Of a DNA stretch of 64,000 nucleotides, positions 24,767 through 31,597 are shown in pieces; position 1 is the first letter of the stretch, and each line of letters begins with the position of its first letter. The position numbers and the translations under genes are program-made. The DNA lies in NCBI RefSeq assembly GCF_004118285.1, contig NZ_SDHY01000004.1, positions 124,001 through 188,000 of the forward strand, read 5' to 3'. Origin of the DNA: Aquirufa rosea. GTDB taxonomy: Bacteria > Bacteroidota > Bacteroidia > Cytophagales > Spirosomataceae. Under the pieces are notes generated by a model. The model did no database searches, was not told the DNA's origin, and worked only from the letters and a program-made list of their open reading frames with translations.

Positions 24767-25483
24767 ATGAAAAAAGCTATAATCATAGGAGCAACAAGTG
24801 GAATCGGCAAATCATTGGCTGAGTTACTTTTGCTTGAAGGATATGAAGTGGGAGTAACCGGTAGACGTGAGGAGTTATTTCAATCTATTAAGACCCAAGA
24901 GACCAGTCGAATTTTCTTTAAGAAAGTGGATGTTCAGGATTTATCAACTTTAGAGCCAATCTGTAATGAATTGGTGAGACAGATGGGTGGATTGGATTTA
25001 TTGATTATTTCTGCAGGTATTGGTGAGGAAAATAAAAATTTGAATTTTGAAGTTGAGAATAGTGTAATCAAAACGAATATTCAGGGATTTACGTGTGTGG
25101 CTGACTGGGCCGTACGGCATTTTAAAGAACAAGGCTATGGTCATCTCGTCAACATTAGCTCTATTGCCGGAATCAGGGGAAACGGGATTGCCCCATCATA
25201 CAATGCGACTAAGGCATATCAAATCAATTATTTGGAGGGATTAAGAATAAATGTAAAGGATTATGGCTCAAGTATCACGATTACTGATGTACGTCCTGGA
25301 TTTGTTAATACTCCAATGGCGAAAGGTGAAGGTCTCTTTTGGGTAGCCCCCGTTCAAAAAGCTGCGGAACAAATATTTGAAGCCATAAGACAAAAGAAAC
25401 AAGTCGTTTATATAACGAAAAGGTGGAGATTGATTGCCGTCTTATTAAGAGTAATACCCTTTTCAATTCTTAAAAGGATATAA
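24767..25483 (+). CDS. Short-chain dehydrogenase/reductase
   Basis: This is a 238-residue SDR. GATSGIG follows directly after the MKKAIII start; ISAGIG, ISSIAG, the YNATK motif and VRPGFVNTPM complete the classical pattern. I prefer the ATG at 24767 because the promoter's -7 box reaches 24761; in-frame ATGs at 24761 and 24725 are alternatives. The C-terminus ends in a hydrophobic stretch (RLIAVLLRVIPFSI) that could touch the membrane. It is the only + strand gene that directly follows a type A repeat and is unrelated in detail to the SDR at 5094. Confidence 0.9.
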   Translation: MKKAIIIGATSGIGKSLAELLLLEGYEVGVTGRREELFQSIKTQETSRIFFKKVDVQDLSTLEPICNELVRQMGGLDLLIISAGIGEENKNLNFEVENSVIKTNIQGFTCVADWAVRHFKEQGYGHLVNISSIAGIRGNGIAPSYNATKAYQINYLEGLRINVKDYGSSITITDVRPGFVNTPMAKGEGLFWVAPVQKAAEQIFEAIRQKKQVVYITKRWRLIAVLLRVIPFSILKRI

Positions 25484-25484
25484 A

Positions 25485-25622
25485 TAAAAAGGGTCATACT
25501 ATCAAAGTATAACCCTTTTACCTTTATATCTGCTCCCCTTATAGACAAAAGATGCAGCCATAATACGATGATTGAGTATGTGACAATCAGGAAATTAAGA
25601 GGTTGAACTTCGTGCAAATTTG
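25485..25622 (+). repeat. Island repeat copy 8 (type A tail)
   Basis: The hairpin (AAAGGGTCATACT-ATCA-AAGTATAACCCTTTT) immediately follows the SDR stop and acts as its terminator. Then come ATCTGCTCCCCTTATA, GACAAAAGATGCAGCCATAATACG, ATTGAGTATGTGACAATCAGG and TTGAACTTCGTGCAAATTTG. The metallo-beta-lactamase stop codon follows 4 bp later. Confidence 0.88.
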
Positions 25623-25625
25623 AAA

Positions 25626-26381
25626 TTAATTGGACTTAAATAATTTAATCGTGTAATCTAGCAGGTCTTTACCTCCAATTTTTCCGTGACCTGGTATAAC
25701 AATTTTAACATTTGGAAATTGTTGTTTCACTTTCTCAACAGTATTTGACCATTCACTAACATTTGCATCACCCAAATATCCCTTTGTGGCATCTAATTCT
25801 TTTATTAAACAGCCTCCAAACAAAATATTTTCATTTGGAAAATACCCAACAACGTTGTCCTTTGTATGTCCTTGGCCAAAATACTTTATTACTGCAAAGG
25901 CATTTCCAATATTTAATTTAAGAGAATCGTTAAATCCATTTTTTGGCACTAAAACATTATTTATTTTTGCTAATTCGATGGTGCTAAAATTTCCGAATGA
26001 AGGAATTTTGAACTTATGAAATGACTCTAAGCCTCCTAAACAATCATCGTGAAAGTGAGTGGGAACAACTGCGGTTATTTTACAGTGAAGTTTTTCCCTA
26101 AAGAAATTGATTAAATCTTCAGCACTTTTATTATTTGTTGGTGTATCAAATACAACCACTTCATTACTATTTCGAACTATCATTCCGTTACAGGGAACAT
26201 TCCCAAAATCATTTGTTTGGAGAAATGAAGTGTGCAAAAATGCATTATCAGAAATTTGAATGACAATCAAATCTTCAGAATGATAAACTTCAATAGGCTT
26301 AAATTTTTTGAGACTCAACGTACTTTGAGAATATAAATTTCCGCAGAGTAAAAAGGTTAGAACAAAAAGAAGTGTTTTCAT
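25626..26381 (-). CDS. Subclass B1 metallo-beta-lactamase (cassette copy)
   Basis: This is a 251-residue secreted protein (signal peptide ending near LYSQ). The zinc ligands are complete: HFHDD, the His in GQGHTKDN, the Cys in FGGC and the His in IPGHG. It shares roughly half its residues with the enzyme at 2110-2865, including identical blocks around the zinc sites, and has Cys where that one has Gly after HFHDD. It is alone between repeats 8 and 9, with only 4 bp on one side and 12 bp on the other, the cleanest single-gene module in the island. Beta-lactam hydrolysis is inferred from family. Confidence 0.9.
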   Translation of the reverse strand: MKTLLFVLTFLLCGNLYSQSTLSLKKFKPIEVYHSEDLIVIQISDNAFLHTSFLQTNDFGNVPCNGMIVRNSNEVVVFDTPTNNKSAEDLINFFREKLHCKITAVVPTHFHDDCLGGLESFHKFKIPSFGNFSTIELAKINNVLVPKNGFNDSLKLNIGNAFAVIKYFGQGHTKDNVVGYFPNENILFGGCLIKELDATKGYLGDANVSEWSNTVEKVKQQFPNVKIVIPGHGKIGGKDLLDYTIKLFKSN

Positions 26382-26393
26382 AAAGTAAATATA

Positions 26394-26568
26394 AGAAAAG
26401 ATGCAACTACCCTAACTCACTGAAGGACTACAAAAAAGGCGACATTTCTGTCGCCTTGTGCATTCTGGCTCCCCTTACAGACGAAAGATGCAGCTATAAT
26501 GTGATGATTGAGTATGTAACAATCAGGAAATTAAAGGGTTGAACTTCGTGTAAGTTTGCAGGAAGTTG
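26394..26568 (+). repeat. Island repeat copy 9 (recombinase-end remnant plus type A tail)
   Basis: GAAAAGATGCAACTACCC and TAACTCACTGAAGGACTAC (recombinase-like 3' end with stop), a perfect hairpin AAGGCGACA-TTTC-TGTCGCCTT after A6, then TGTGCATTCTGGCTCCCC, which aligns with the sequence just 3' of the intact tRNA-Asn (TGTGCACTCTGGCTCCC). The type A tail follows and ends in the dyad AACTTC ... GAAGTT. This is the best-preserved full unit. Confidence 0.9.
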
Positions 26569-26619
26569 TAATTGATTATATATGCTCCTCAATAATCATT
26601 TATAAAAAATCCACGTAAG

Positions 26620-27696
26620 TCAACCAGATATTCTTCTCATAAGCATTTCAAATGGCCCGTTCTTATATTTTTTTGTCCAAAGATAACTAAATGTGCAGCT
26701 GAGTAAAAAATAGGTAATGGCAAAAATCAAAATGATAATTGGGTCTGTTGGGATTTCTTTTAGCAAGTCATAACTAAGTGTTTTGCCAGTAATTGTTGTT
26801 AAAATTAGAAGTCCCAAAATTAAATGTGAAATATAATGTGTCAATGTCATTTGTCCTGTCGATGCTAATATCTTAGCAATTTGGGTTTCCCCAATTCTAT
26901 TGCCAATAAAAATGAAAATACTTATTACTATTAGTCCGAATGAAGTAGTCCCCAAAATAAAGGGCAAAAATGGAGGAATATAATCCGCGGTCAAGTAAAA
27001 CACAAGGTCTTCGTTTTGTGTTAAAGAAGTCGCAAACGATTGTATTAAAAATGTAAGTAAGTAAACTGAACTGCCAATCAATAATACCTTTTTTGGTGTC
27101 TTGCTATCATTCCAGTTTAAACGTCCCAAATACATTCCAATTAAGAAATAAGCTATCCAAGGGAAAATTGAATTCCAACCATTGTAAAAAGTATTTCTTA
27201 AAAAGCCTTTTAAAGTCCAAAAGTCAGTATAGATTAAGGTTTCAAAATTCCAGCCTGTGTCATAAGGTACAACAGCCAATAGAACGTGAAAGATAATGAT
27301 AGCGACGGCGGCGGCATACAAATAATACTTTTTTGGTAAAAAAAGAAGTAGCACGGCAATATGCATATAGCCACCATAAAAGTGTAAAATGTCAGCAGGC
27401 CACCAAAGATAAAAGACTACACCCAAAACAAATAGAAACAAAGAACGCTTTGTAATGATGCTTTTAATGTTTTTTCTTTCCTCCAGCGTGTAATCGTTTC
27501 TATTTGTCATTAAGGCAACACCCATACCTGCAAGCATTACAAATAACGTGCTCGAATTGCCATTGAATAAGTTTAGAAAACCACTTAGTCCAATATGATT
27601 AGTATGGCTTCCAAAAACTGTATTAAAATTTACAATAAACATACCGAAGATTGCGTAGGCTCTTGCCAAATCAAATCCTATTATTCTGGTTTTCAT
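26620..27696 (-). CDS. DUF418-family membrane protein
   Basis: This 358-residue polytopic protein has the N-terminal IIGFDLARAYAIFGMFIVNF motif, about ten hydrophobic segments and a C-terminal DUF418 region (LASTGQMTLTHYISHLILGLLIL ... SYLWTKKYKNGPFEMLMRRI). The family is related to membrane acyltransferases (heparan-alpha-glucosaminide N-acetyltransferase-like), but the substrate is unknown. It is the last gene of a three-gene group with sugE and a Crp/Fnr regulator; the sugE stop is 3 bp from its start. Confidence 0.85.
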   Translation of the reverse strand: MKTRIIGFDLARAYAIFGMFIVNFNTVFGSHTNHIGLSGFLNLFNGNSSTLFVMLAGMGVALMTNRNDYTLEERKNIKSIITKRSLFLFVLGVVFYLWWPADILHFYGGYMHIAVLLLFLPKKYYLYAAAVAIIIFHVLLAVVPYDTGWNFETLIYTDFWTLKGFLRNTFYNGWNSIFPWIAYFLIGMYLGRLNWNDSKTPKKVLLIGSSVYLLTFLIQSFATSLTQNEDLVFYLTADYIPPFLPFILGTTSFGLIVISIFIFIGNRIGETQIAKILASTGQMTLTHYISHLILGLLILTTITGKTLSYDLLKEIPTDPIIILIFAITYFLLSCTFSYLWTKKYKNGPFEMLMRRISG

Positions 27697-27699
27697 TTT

Positions 27700-28020
27700 T
27701 TAGTGTGTTGAAGTTAATTTAAGTCCAATGACACCTGAAATGATAAGCAGAATGAAGCCTATTCGAATGAGAGTTGCAGGTTCTTTAAAAAATATCATTC
27801 CAATGATAACAGTTCCAATTGCTCCGATACTTGTATAAATGGTATAGGCTGTTCCTATCGGAATAGTTTTTAATGCTACTTGTAAAAAATAGAAACTTGT
27901 TATAATGCTAATGTAGAAAATGGAAGTCCATAATAAATTTTTATGGTTGTCCATTTGTTTCAACCCAATAGTCCAGCCAATTTCAAAAATACCAGCCAAT
28001 AAAAGGTAAATCCAATTCAT
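27700..28020 (-). CDS. sugE: SMR-family exporter, SugE/Gdx type
   Basis: This 106-residue protein has four membrane helices. The essential Glu is at position 13 (LAGIFEIGWTIGLK), and the segments ALKTIPIGTAYTIYTSIGAIGT and ISGVIGLKL match the SugE/Gdx branch, which exports guanidinium and small quaternary cations, more than the EmrE branch. It is co-transcribed with a DUF418 gene and probably with the Crp/Fnr gene upstream. No guanidine riboswitch is visible. Confidence 0.85.
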   Translation of the reverse strand: MNWIYLLLAGIFEIGWTIGLKQMDNHKNLLWTSIFYISIITSFYFLQVALKTIPIGTAYTIYTSIGAIGTVIIGMIFFKEPATLIRIGFILLIISGVIGLKLTSTH

Positions 28021-28101
28021 ATTTCTTTGTGTTAATCTACTCTACAAATTTCAGAATAGAAAAACAAACGAAATTTGACTTAGGTCAAATAATGAGCTTG
28101 A

Positions 28102-28668
28102 TTAGATTTTGGCCCTTATTCTGCTTAATGTTTCCAAAGAGATACCGAGATAGGAAGCTATTATGGTAAGCGGAATGGACTGAATGATATGAGGACTTTT
28201 ATTAAGAATTTCTAAGTACCGTTCTGTCGCAGTTAAAGTATGAAATTGAAACAATCTGTTTTCTACCCATATACCATAGTATTCAGCAAACATTAAATCT
28301 AGAGTTAGCAATTTGGTATATTTTGCTTTAGCATCTTGAAAGGCTTGATAGTGAGTTATTGAAACGGTAACATCAGTTAAGGCTTCTATAAACTCCCTGC
28401 TTGGTTGTTGCAAACTATAACTATCAAATGAAACCGCTAAGTCATTCTCAAAGTAAAGTTCTGTTGTTATTTCTTTAGCGCCATTTAAATAATATTTTCG
28501 AGCAATACCGTTTTGCAGTAAATAACTTTTTGTACAAACTTCATCTTGGCGCAAAAGCAATTCCCCTTTTTTATATTGCTTAGTAGATGAAATATTTTGT
28601 AAAGCATTCAAGGTCTCGTTGTCAAGACATTTAATATAGTTGTTTATTTTGTCAATGTATAATGTCAT
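28102..28668 (-). CDS. Crp/Fnr-family transcriptional regulator
   Basis: This is a 188-residue protein. A cyclic-nucleotide-binding-like beta-roll (TKQYKKGELLLRQDEVCTKSYLLQNGIARKYYLNGAKEITTELYFENDLAVSF) is followed by a long connecting helix and a C-terminal HTH (SIPLTIIASYLGISLETLSRIRAKI). This is the short Bacteroidota branch of the family without Fe-S cysteines. It leads the operon with sugE and DUF418 and probably controls it. Confidence 0.88.
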   Translation of the reverse strand: MTLYIDKINNYIKCLDNETLNALQNISSTKQYKKGELLLRQDEVCTKSYLLQNGIARKYYLNGAKEITTELYFENDLAVSFDSYSLQQPSREFIEALTDVTVSITHYQAFQDAKAKYTKLLTLDLMFAEYYGIWVENRLFQFHTLTATERYLEILNKSPHIIQSIPLTIIASYLGISLETLSRIRAKI

Positions 28669-28838
28669 TGATTGTCTGTGTATGTCGGTTTAGAATATCA
28701 GATAACGTTTTCGGTCTTGGCTAAGATGGCGATTTTCACCACAAAACTAACTGTTAATATTTAGCATAAATTGTAAAAAGAAGCACGTCTGCCCCGTTAC
28801 ATCAGAAAGTTGATGGTAAGACTAAAAAACACATAATA
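28669..28838. other. Spacer upstream of the Crp/Fnr gene
   Basis: CAGATAACGTTTTCGGTCTTGGCTAAGATGGCG and TAACTGTTAATATTTAGC recall the spacer type also seen at 23.1 and 21.9 kb. No gene. Confidence 0.4.
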
Positions 28839-28937
28839 AGTTGCATCTTTTCAGAAAAAGTTCTTTTTGAAAATGGAAAAGATGCAACTCGCCTAACTCA
28901 CTGAAGGACAACAAAAAAGGCGACATTTCTGATGACA
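28839..28937 (+). repeat. Island repeat copy 10 (recombinase-end remnant, truncated after the hairpin)
   Basis: AGTTGCATCTTTTCAGAAAAAG and GAAAATGGAAAAGATGCAACT encode SCIFSEKVLFENGKDATRLTH-stop, nearly identical to the C-terminal SCIFSEKVHFENGKAA of the large serine recombinase ending at 35536. A14 bp perfect inverted repeat (28839-28852 and 28876-28889) encloses a second small stem. The hairpin AAGGCGACATTTCTGATGAC is damaged, and neither GCTCCC nor a tail follows. Confidence 0.8.
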
Positions 28938-28974
28938 AATCTATTATGTCACCCTTAATTCAATGAATAACCTA

Positions 28975-29628
28975 TTATTGAATGTACAGCCTCCTCACAC
29001 TTGCCGGTGTAAATTCACATCCATATCTTGTCTTGTAGCCATTCAGGTTAAGTTCCCTTGATATGTGTGTAAAGTTAAGATAACCATTTTTCATTTGGAA
29101 GTGTTCGATGAACATTCGTGCCATTTTCCAATTTTCGTTTTCGACCCTATTTCTGATTATTGCTTCGCCTCCTTTTAATTTTGCTTCAAGAGTTAAATTT
29201 TGTGGAGAACCTAATTTAACTCCTCGTGCCTTCAATGCAGCCAAACCAGCCTTGGTTCGATTTGAAATGAGCTCTCTTTCCCATTGTGCAACTGAACCAA
29301 ATATGCCTAATGTCAATGTGTTTAATTCAGGTAATTCTATGCAACGTAATTTAACCCCCTTATTTCTCAAAGTGAAAAGGAACTCTACTTCACGAGATAA
29401 TCTGTCAAGTTTTGTAAAAAGTAAGGTGTACCCATATTTGATACATAAGTTAGTAGCATATTCCAATTTTATTCTATTATTGTTCTTACCACTTTCTTGT
29501 TCAATTACAACTTCAATTAAGTTGTCACCAGTTGATTCGATAAATTGATTGATTCTTGATTGCTGTTCTTCTAGCCCAAGTACTTGACGACCTGTACTCG
29601 TTCGAACATAGGCAATGTAATTTTCCAT
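28975..29628 (-). CDS. Small serine recombinase (resolvase/invertase family)
   Basis: This 217-residue protein has the catalytic Ser in IAYVRTSTGRQ (Ser11), LLFTKLDRLSRE, the LGIFGSVAQWERELISNRTKAGLAALKARG E-helix region and a C-terminal HTH (FTHISRELNLNGYKTRYGCEFTPASVRRLY). It is similar in size to Hin/Gin-type invertases and Tn3 resolvases. It stands at the left edge of the mobility module, next to the truncated repeat 10, and could resolve or rearrange the island. No invertible segment is obvious beside it. Confidence 0.93.
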   Translation of the reverse strand: MENYIAYVRTSTGRQVLGLEEQQSRINQFIESTGDNLIEVVIEQESGKNNNRIKLEYATNLCIKYGYTLLFTKLDRLSREVEFLFTLRNKGVKLRCIELPELNTLTLGIFGSVAQWERELISNRTKAGLAALKARGVKLGSPQNLTLEAKLKGGEAIIRNRVENENWKMARMFIEHFQMKNGYLNFTHISRELNLNGYKTRYGCEFTPASVRRLYIQ

Positions 29629-29786
29629 TTTATTGCGTTTTGGCTAATATAAGCGCCAATTTTGCAAATGCCAAACGAGGATTTAAGATTTGATAACCTC
29701 TTTAAAAATTGACTATAAAAGACTAGCAGTTGCTACTAAATGAAGAAATTTGACAATTCTTCAGGAAGTAGAAAGCTAGTATTTTG

Positions 29787-30140
29787 TTAAAACAGTTCAC
29801 TTTTAAAAAACCTAGCCTCTCGAATCGTATATGACAGTAAATTTAAGAAGTCAGATACAGTACAATTAATAACGAGTAAATCTGATGGATAAGTAAGATG
29901 TCCGATTCTTTGAGTAATGAGTAAAAGGAGTTCTTTTTCTTCTAAGTTAAAATCCTCAATTGGCGGAGCGACCAACTTAACGGTCTGTATTGCAAGACCG
30001 GTTTCTGAGTTTTTTAAAACTAGCTTGCTAAACTGAGGGGGGATTGATTCCTTAGACATTAACCTTTGAAAGTACTCACTCCGAATTAGGGATTCTAATG
30101 TATCAATCAAGGATATTTGACTTTTAGACAGTTTTTTCAT
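29787..30140 (-). CDS. Partner protein of a ribbon-helix-helix gene
   Basis: This 117-residue protein starts at the ATG at 30140, overlapping the end of the small RHH gene by 17 bp; an in-frame start at 30179 would overlap further. It is mostly helical (KSQISLIDTLESLIRSEYFQRLM, LEEKELLLLITQRIGHL, SDFLNLLSYTIREARFF) with no domain I can name. Overlap with an RHH gene suggests a toxin-antitoxin or relaxosome-accessory pair. Confidence 0.6.
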   Translation of the reverse strand: MKKLSKSQISLIDTLESLIRSEYFQRLMSKESIPPQFSKLVLKNSETGLAIQTVKLVAPPIEDFNLEEKELLLLITQRIGHLTYPSDLLVINCTVSDFLNLLSYTIREARFFKSELF

Positions 30141-30291
30141 CTGCGGTAGATTTACGGCAAAATATTTTATAATCCTCAATCATTTCTCGGATTAATATAG
30201 ACTTGGATTTGTTCTTATTAATTGATTCATCAATAAGGGTTTTAAGCTGCTGTTCAGTTAGTCTAATATTGATTTTCTTTGTTTTCTTCAT
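30124..30291 (-). CDS. Small ribbon-helix-helix protein
   Basis: This 55-residue frame starts at 30291 and stops at 30124. The N-terminus MKKTKKINIRLTEQQLKTL, followed by IDESINKNKSKSILIREMIEDY, is a textbook RHH (CopG/Arc/MetJ-type) pattern of one strand and two helices. Such proteins are antitoxins, copy-number repressors or relaxosome components. The gene overlaps the downstream 117-residue partner and is divergent from the winged-helix gene at 30456, so it could also repress that region. Confidence 0.75.
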   Translation of the reverse strand: MKKTKKINIRLTEQQLKTLIDESINKNKSKSILIREMIEDYKIFCRKSTADEKTV

Positions 30292-30455
30292 ATCTATAAA
30301 TACTTCAAATTGTAGTACAAGACCATTTGACTTTGTAAAAAATTTAGTTTATGTTTTAATTATCCCTTCCAACAACAACTTAAAGACATTTAAAAAGACC
30401 CCGGTGAGATTTGTGTAGGGAAGGGACACATTTTTCATTTGGGGTTCATTTTTAT
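30292..30455. other. Divergent regulatory region
   Basis: This stretch lies between the RHH gene (minus) and the winged-helix gene (plus). Two T-rich near repeats occur at 30428-30455 (CACATTTTTCATTTGGGG then TTCATTTTTAT). Promoters for both genes should lie here; I cannot define them firmly. Confidence 0.4.
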
Positions 30456-31121
30456 ATGGAAAACAAAAAAAATAAAACAAAAGGAATTTGGATTCCCGAA
30501 GAAATTATGGTTGACAAGAAATTAGATTGGACTAATAAGGCGTTACTTTCTGAAATCTATTCACTTTGCAAATTACCTGATGGTTGCATAGCTTCAGATA
30601 ATCATTTTGGTAAATTATTAGGTATTGGAAGAAGTTCTGTCAACAAACGAGTAAATAAGTTGGAAGAGCTGGGATATTTTACTTCTGAAAATATTAACAA
30701 GGGCAAACTTTGCATTGGAAGAATAATTACAAAAGGTAGTTCATTCAAGAAACATACCCTAGTTCCCGAAGCAGAAAATGGTAGTTCCGATACTAAACAA
30801 GAGGTAGTTCTCAAAGTTGACGAACGTAGTTCTGTTGAGAACACAATTAATACACCTACCAATTCATTTTCATTAATTCAAGAAACAATTCAGTATACTG
30901 GGGAAACAAAAATTTCTGGAATAACAATGAATCAATTTTATACTCAAAGATATGAAGAGATTGTAAATGAGTTGGTAAACAAGTCCAGTTTAGGCGAAAA
31001 GATATTTGATTATACGTTTCCGGAAAATTTAGATATGTTTAAGTATTCCGTTGATGAAAATGAATATAAAATCATTTTTCCTTTATTAACAGAATTAATA
31101 AAAATTGAAAAGTATATATAA
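30456..31121 (+). CDS. Winged-helix (replication-initiator-like) protein
   Basis: This is a 221-residue protein from the ATG at 30456 (an earlier frame start at 30411 adds 15 residues unlike the family). The N-terminus GIWIPEEIMVDKKLDWTNKALLSEIYSLCKLPDGCIASDNHFGKLLGIGRSSVNKRVNKLEELGYF is an HTH_36-type winged helix as found in phage and plasmid replication or accessory proteins. The middle part is low-complexity and the C-terminal third (YTQRYEEIVNELVNKSSLGEKIFDYTFPE) is helical. Together with the RHH pair and recombinases it gives this module a plasmid-like or mobilizable character. Confidence 0.7.
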   Translation: MENKKNKTKGIWIPEEIMVDKKLDWTNKALLSEIYSLCKLPDGCIASDNHFGKLLGIGRSSVNKRVNKLEELGYFTSENINKGKLCIGRIITKGSSFKKHTLVPEAENGSSDTKQEVVLKVDERSSVENTINTPTNSFSLIQETIQYTGETKISGITMNQFYTQRYEEIVNELVNKSSLGEKIFDYTFPENLDMFKYSVDENEYKIIFPLLTELIKIEKYI

Positions 31122-31597
31122 ATTAAATCTATCTCCAATTCCCCGAAGGGGATGATGAACGCAGTTCAAACCTTCGGTTTCCTCATCCCCAATTCCGCTC
31201 ACCCCCTTCTCCAAAAAGACATAATTAATCAACCGATATCACTTTTGTGCATTCTTCTCCAAACTGACTAATGATTCGAACAGCTAATTTCTGGCCTGCT
31301 CGATTTAGTTGGATTGGTTGATATGTTGAGTATTTGAAAATTCCTCAGAAAATTTTCTTTTGAATGCCGGACTATATCTGATTTTCAAAAATTTTACCCA
31401 AAATTTTTTATTAAAGTAGGGTCTACCTAATATTTTGGCCGTTAAAACGCCGAATTGTGCCGGGGATACAGGAGTCGGGAGGGGCCTCCACCCCCACTTG
31501 AAGGGGTACTTTCTGCCGTTATTTCAAAAAAAGTTGAAAAAAAAGTGAAAAAATATTTTGTGGATTAAAATATTGTACTTTTCTTTGTATCCACAAT
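31122..31597. other. Structured non-coding region (possible origin or transfer site)
   Basis: This 476 bp gap is unusually GC-rich in two places. At 31148-31190 an 8 bp stem (GGGGATGA ... TCATCCCC) encloses a second stem (AAACC-TTC-GGTTT, 31168-31180). At 31455-31515 there is a C/G-rich patch (GTGCCGGGGATAC, GTCGGGAGGGGCCTCC, CACCCCCACTTGAAGGGG) with several short inverted repeats. An 8 bp perfect dyad lies at 31558-31596. There is no coding frame. The position between a replication-like gene and cargo genes fits an oriT, origin or structured RNA, but nothing decides between them. Confidence 0.45.
31558..31596. promoter_or_regulatory. Dyad bracketing the promoter of the 185-residue protein
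   Basis: TTGTGGAT (31558-31565) and ATCCACAA (31589-31596) form a perfect 8 bp inverted repeat, with the ATG at 31598. Transcription start elements should lie between the arms, so a regulator bound to both arms could block them. Alternatively the arms form a leader hairpin. Confidence 0.5.

Noticed and set aside
25485..26568. Classical integron attC sites. The tail contains GTTGAAC, a match to GTTRRRY, and one copy has GCCTAAC.
   Set aside because: The matching R'' and L''/L' boxes are not placed to pair, conservation continues 25 bp past the would-be crossover, and no IntI-type tyrosine recombinase is in the window.
26540..26568. A XerCD dif-like site at the end of the type A tail (ACTTCGTGTAA resembles a XerC arm).
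   Set aside because: The right half does not match a XerD arm and the similarity is lost in other copies, so a pdif module is not supported.
27700..28100. A guanidine riboswitch ahead of the SugE/Gdx gene.
   Set aside because: The gap to the Crp/Fnr gene is too short and shows no guanidine-I/II/III motif.
29108..29548. A 146-codon frame antisense to the small serine recombinase.
   Set aside because: It is a shadow of the clearly conserved recombinase on the opposite strand.
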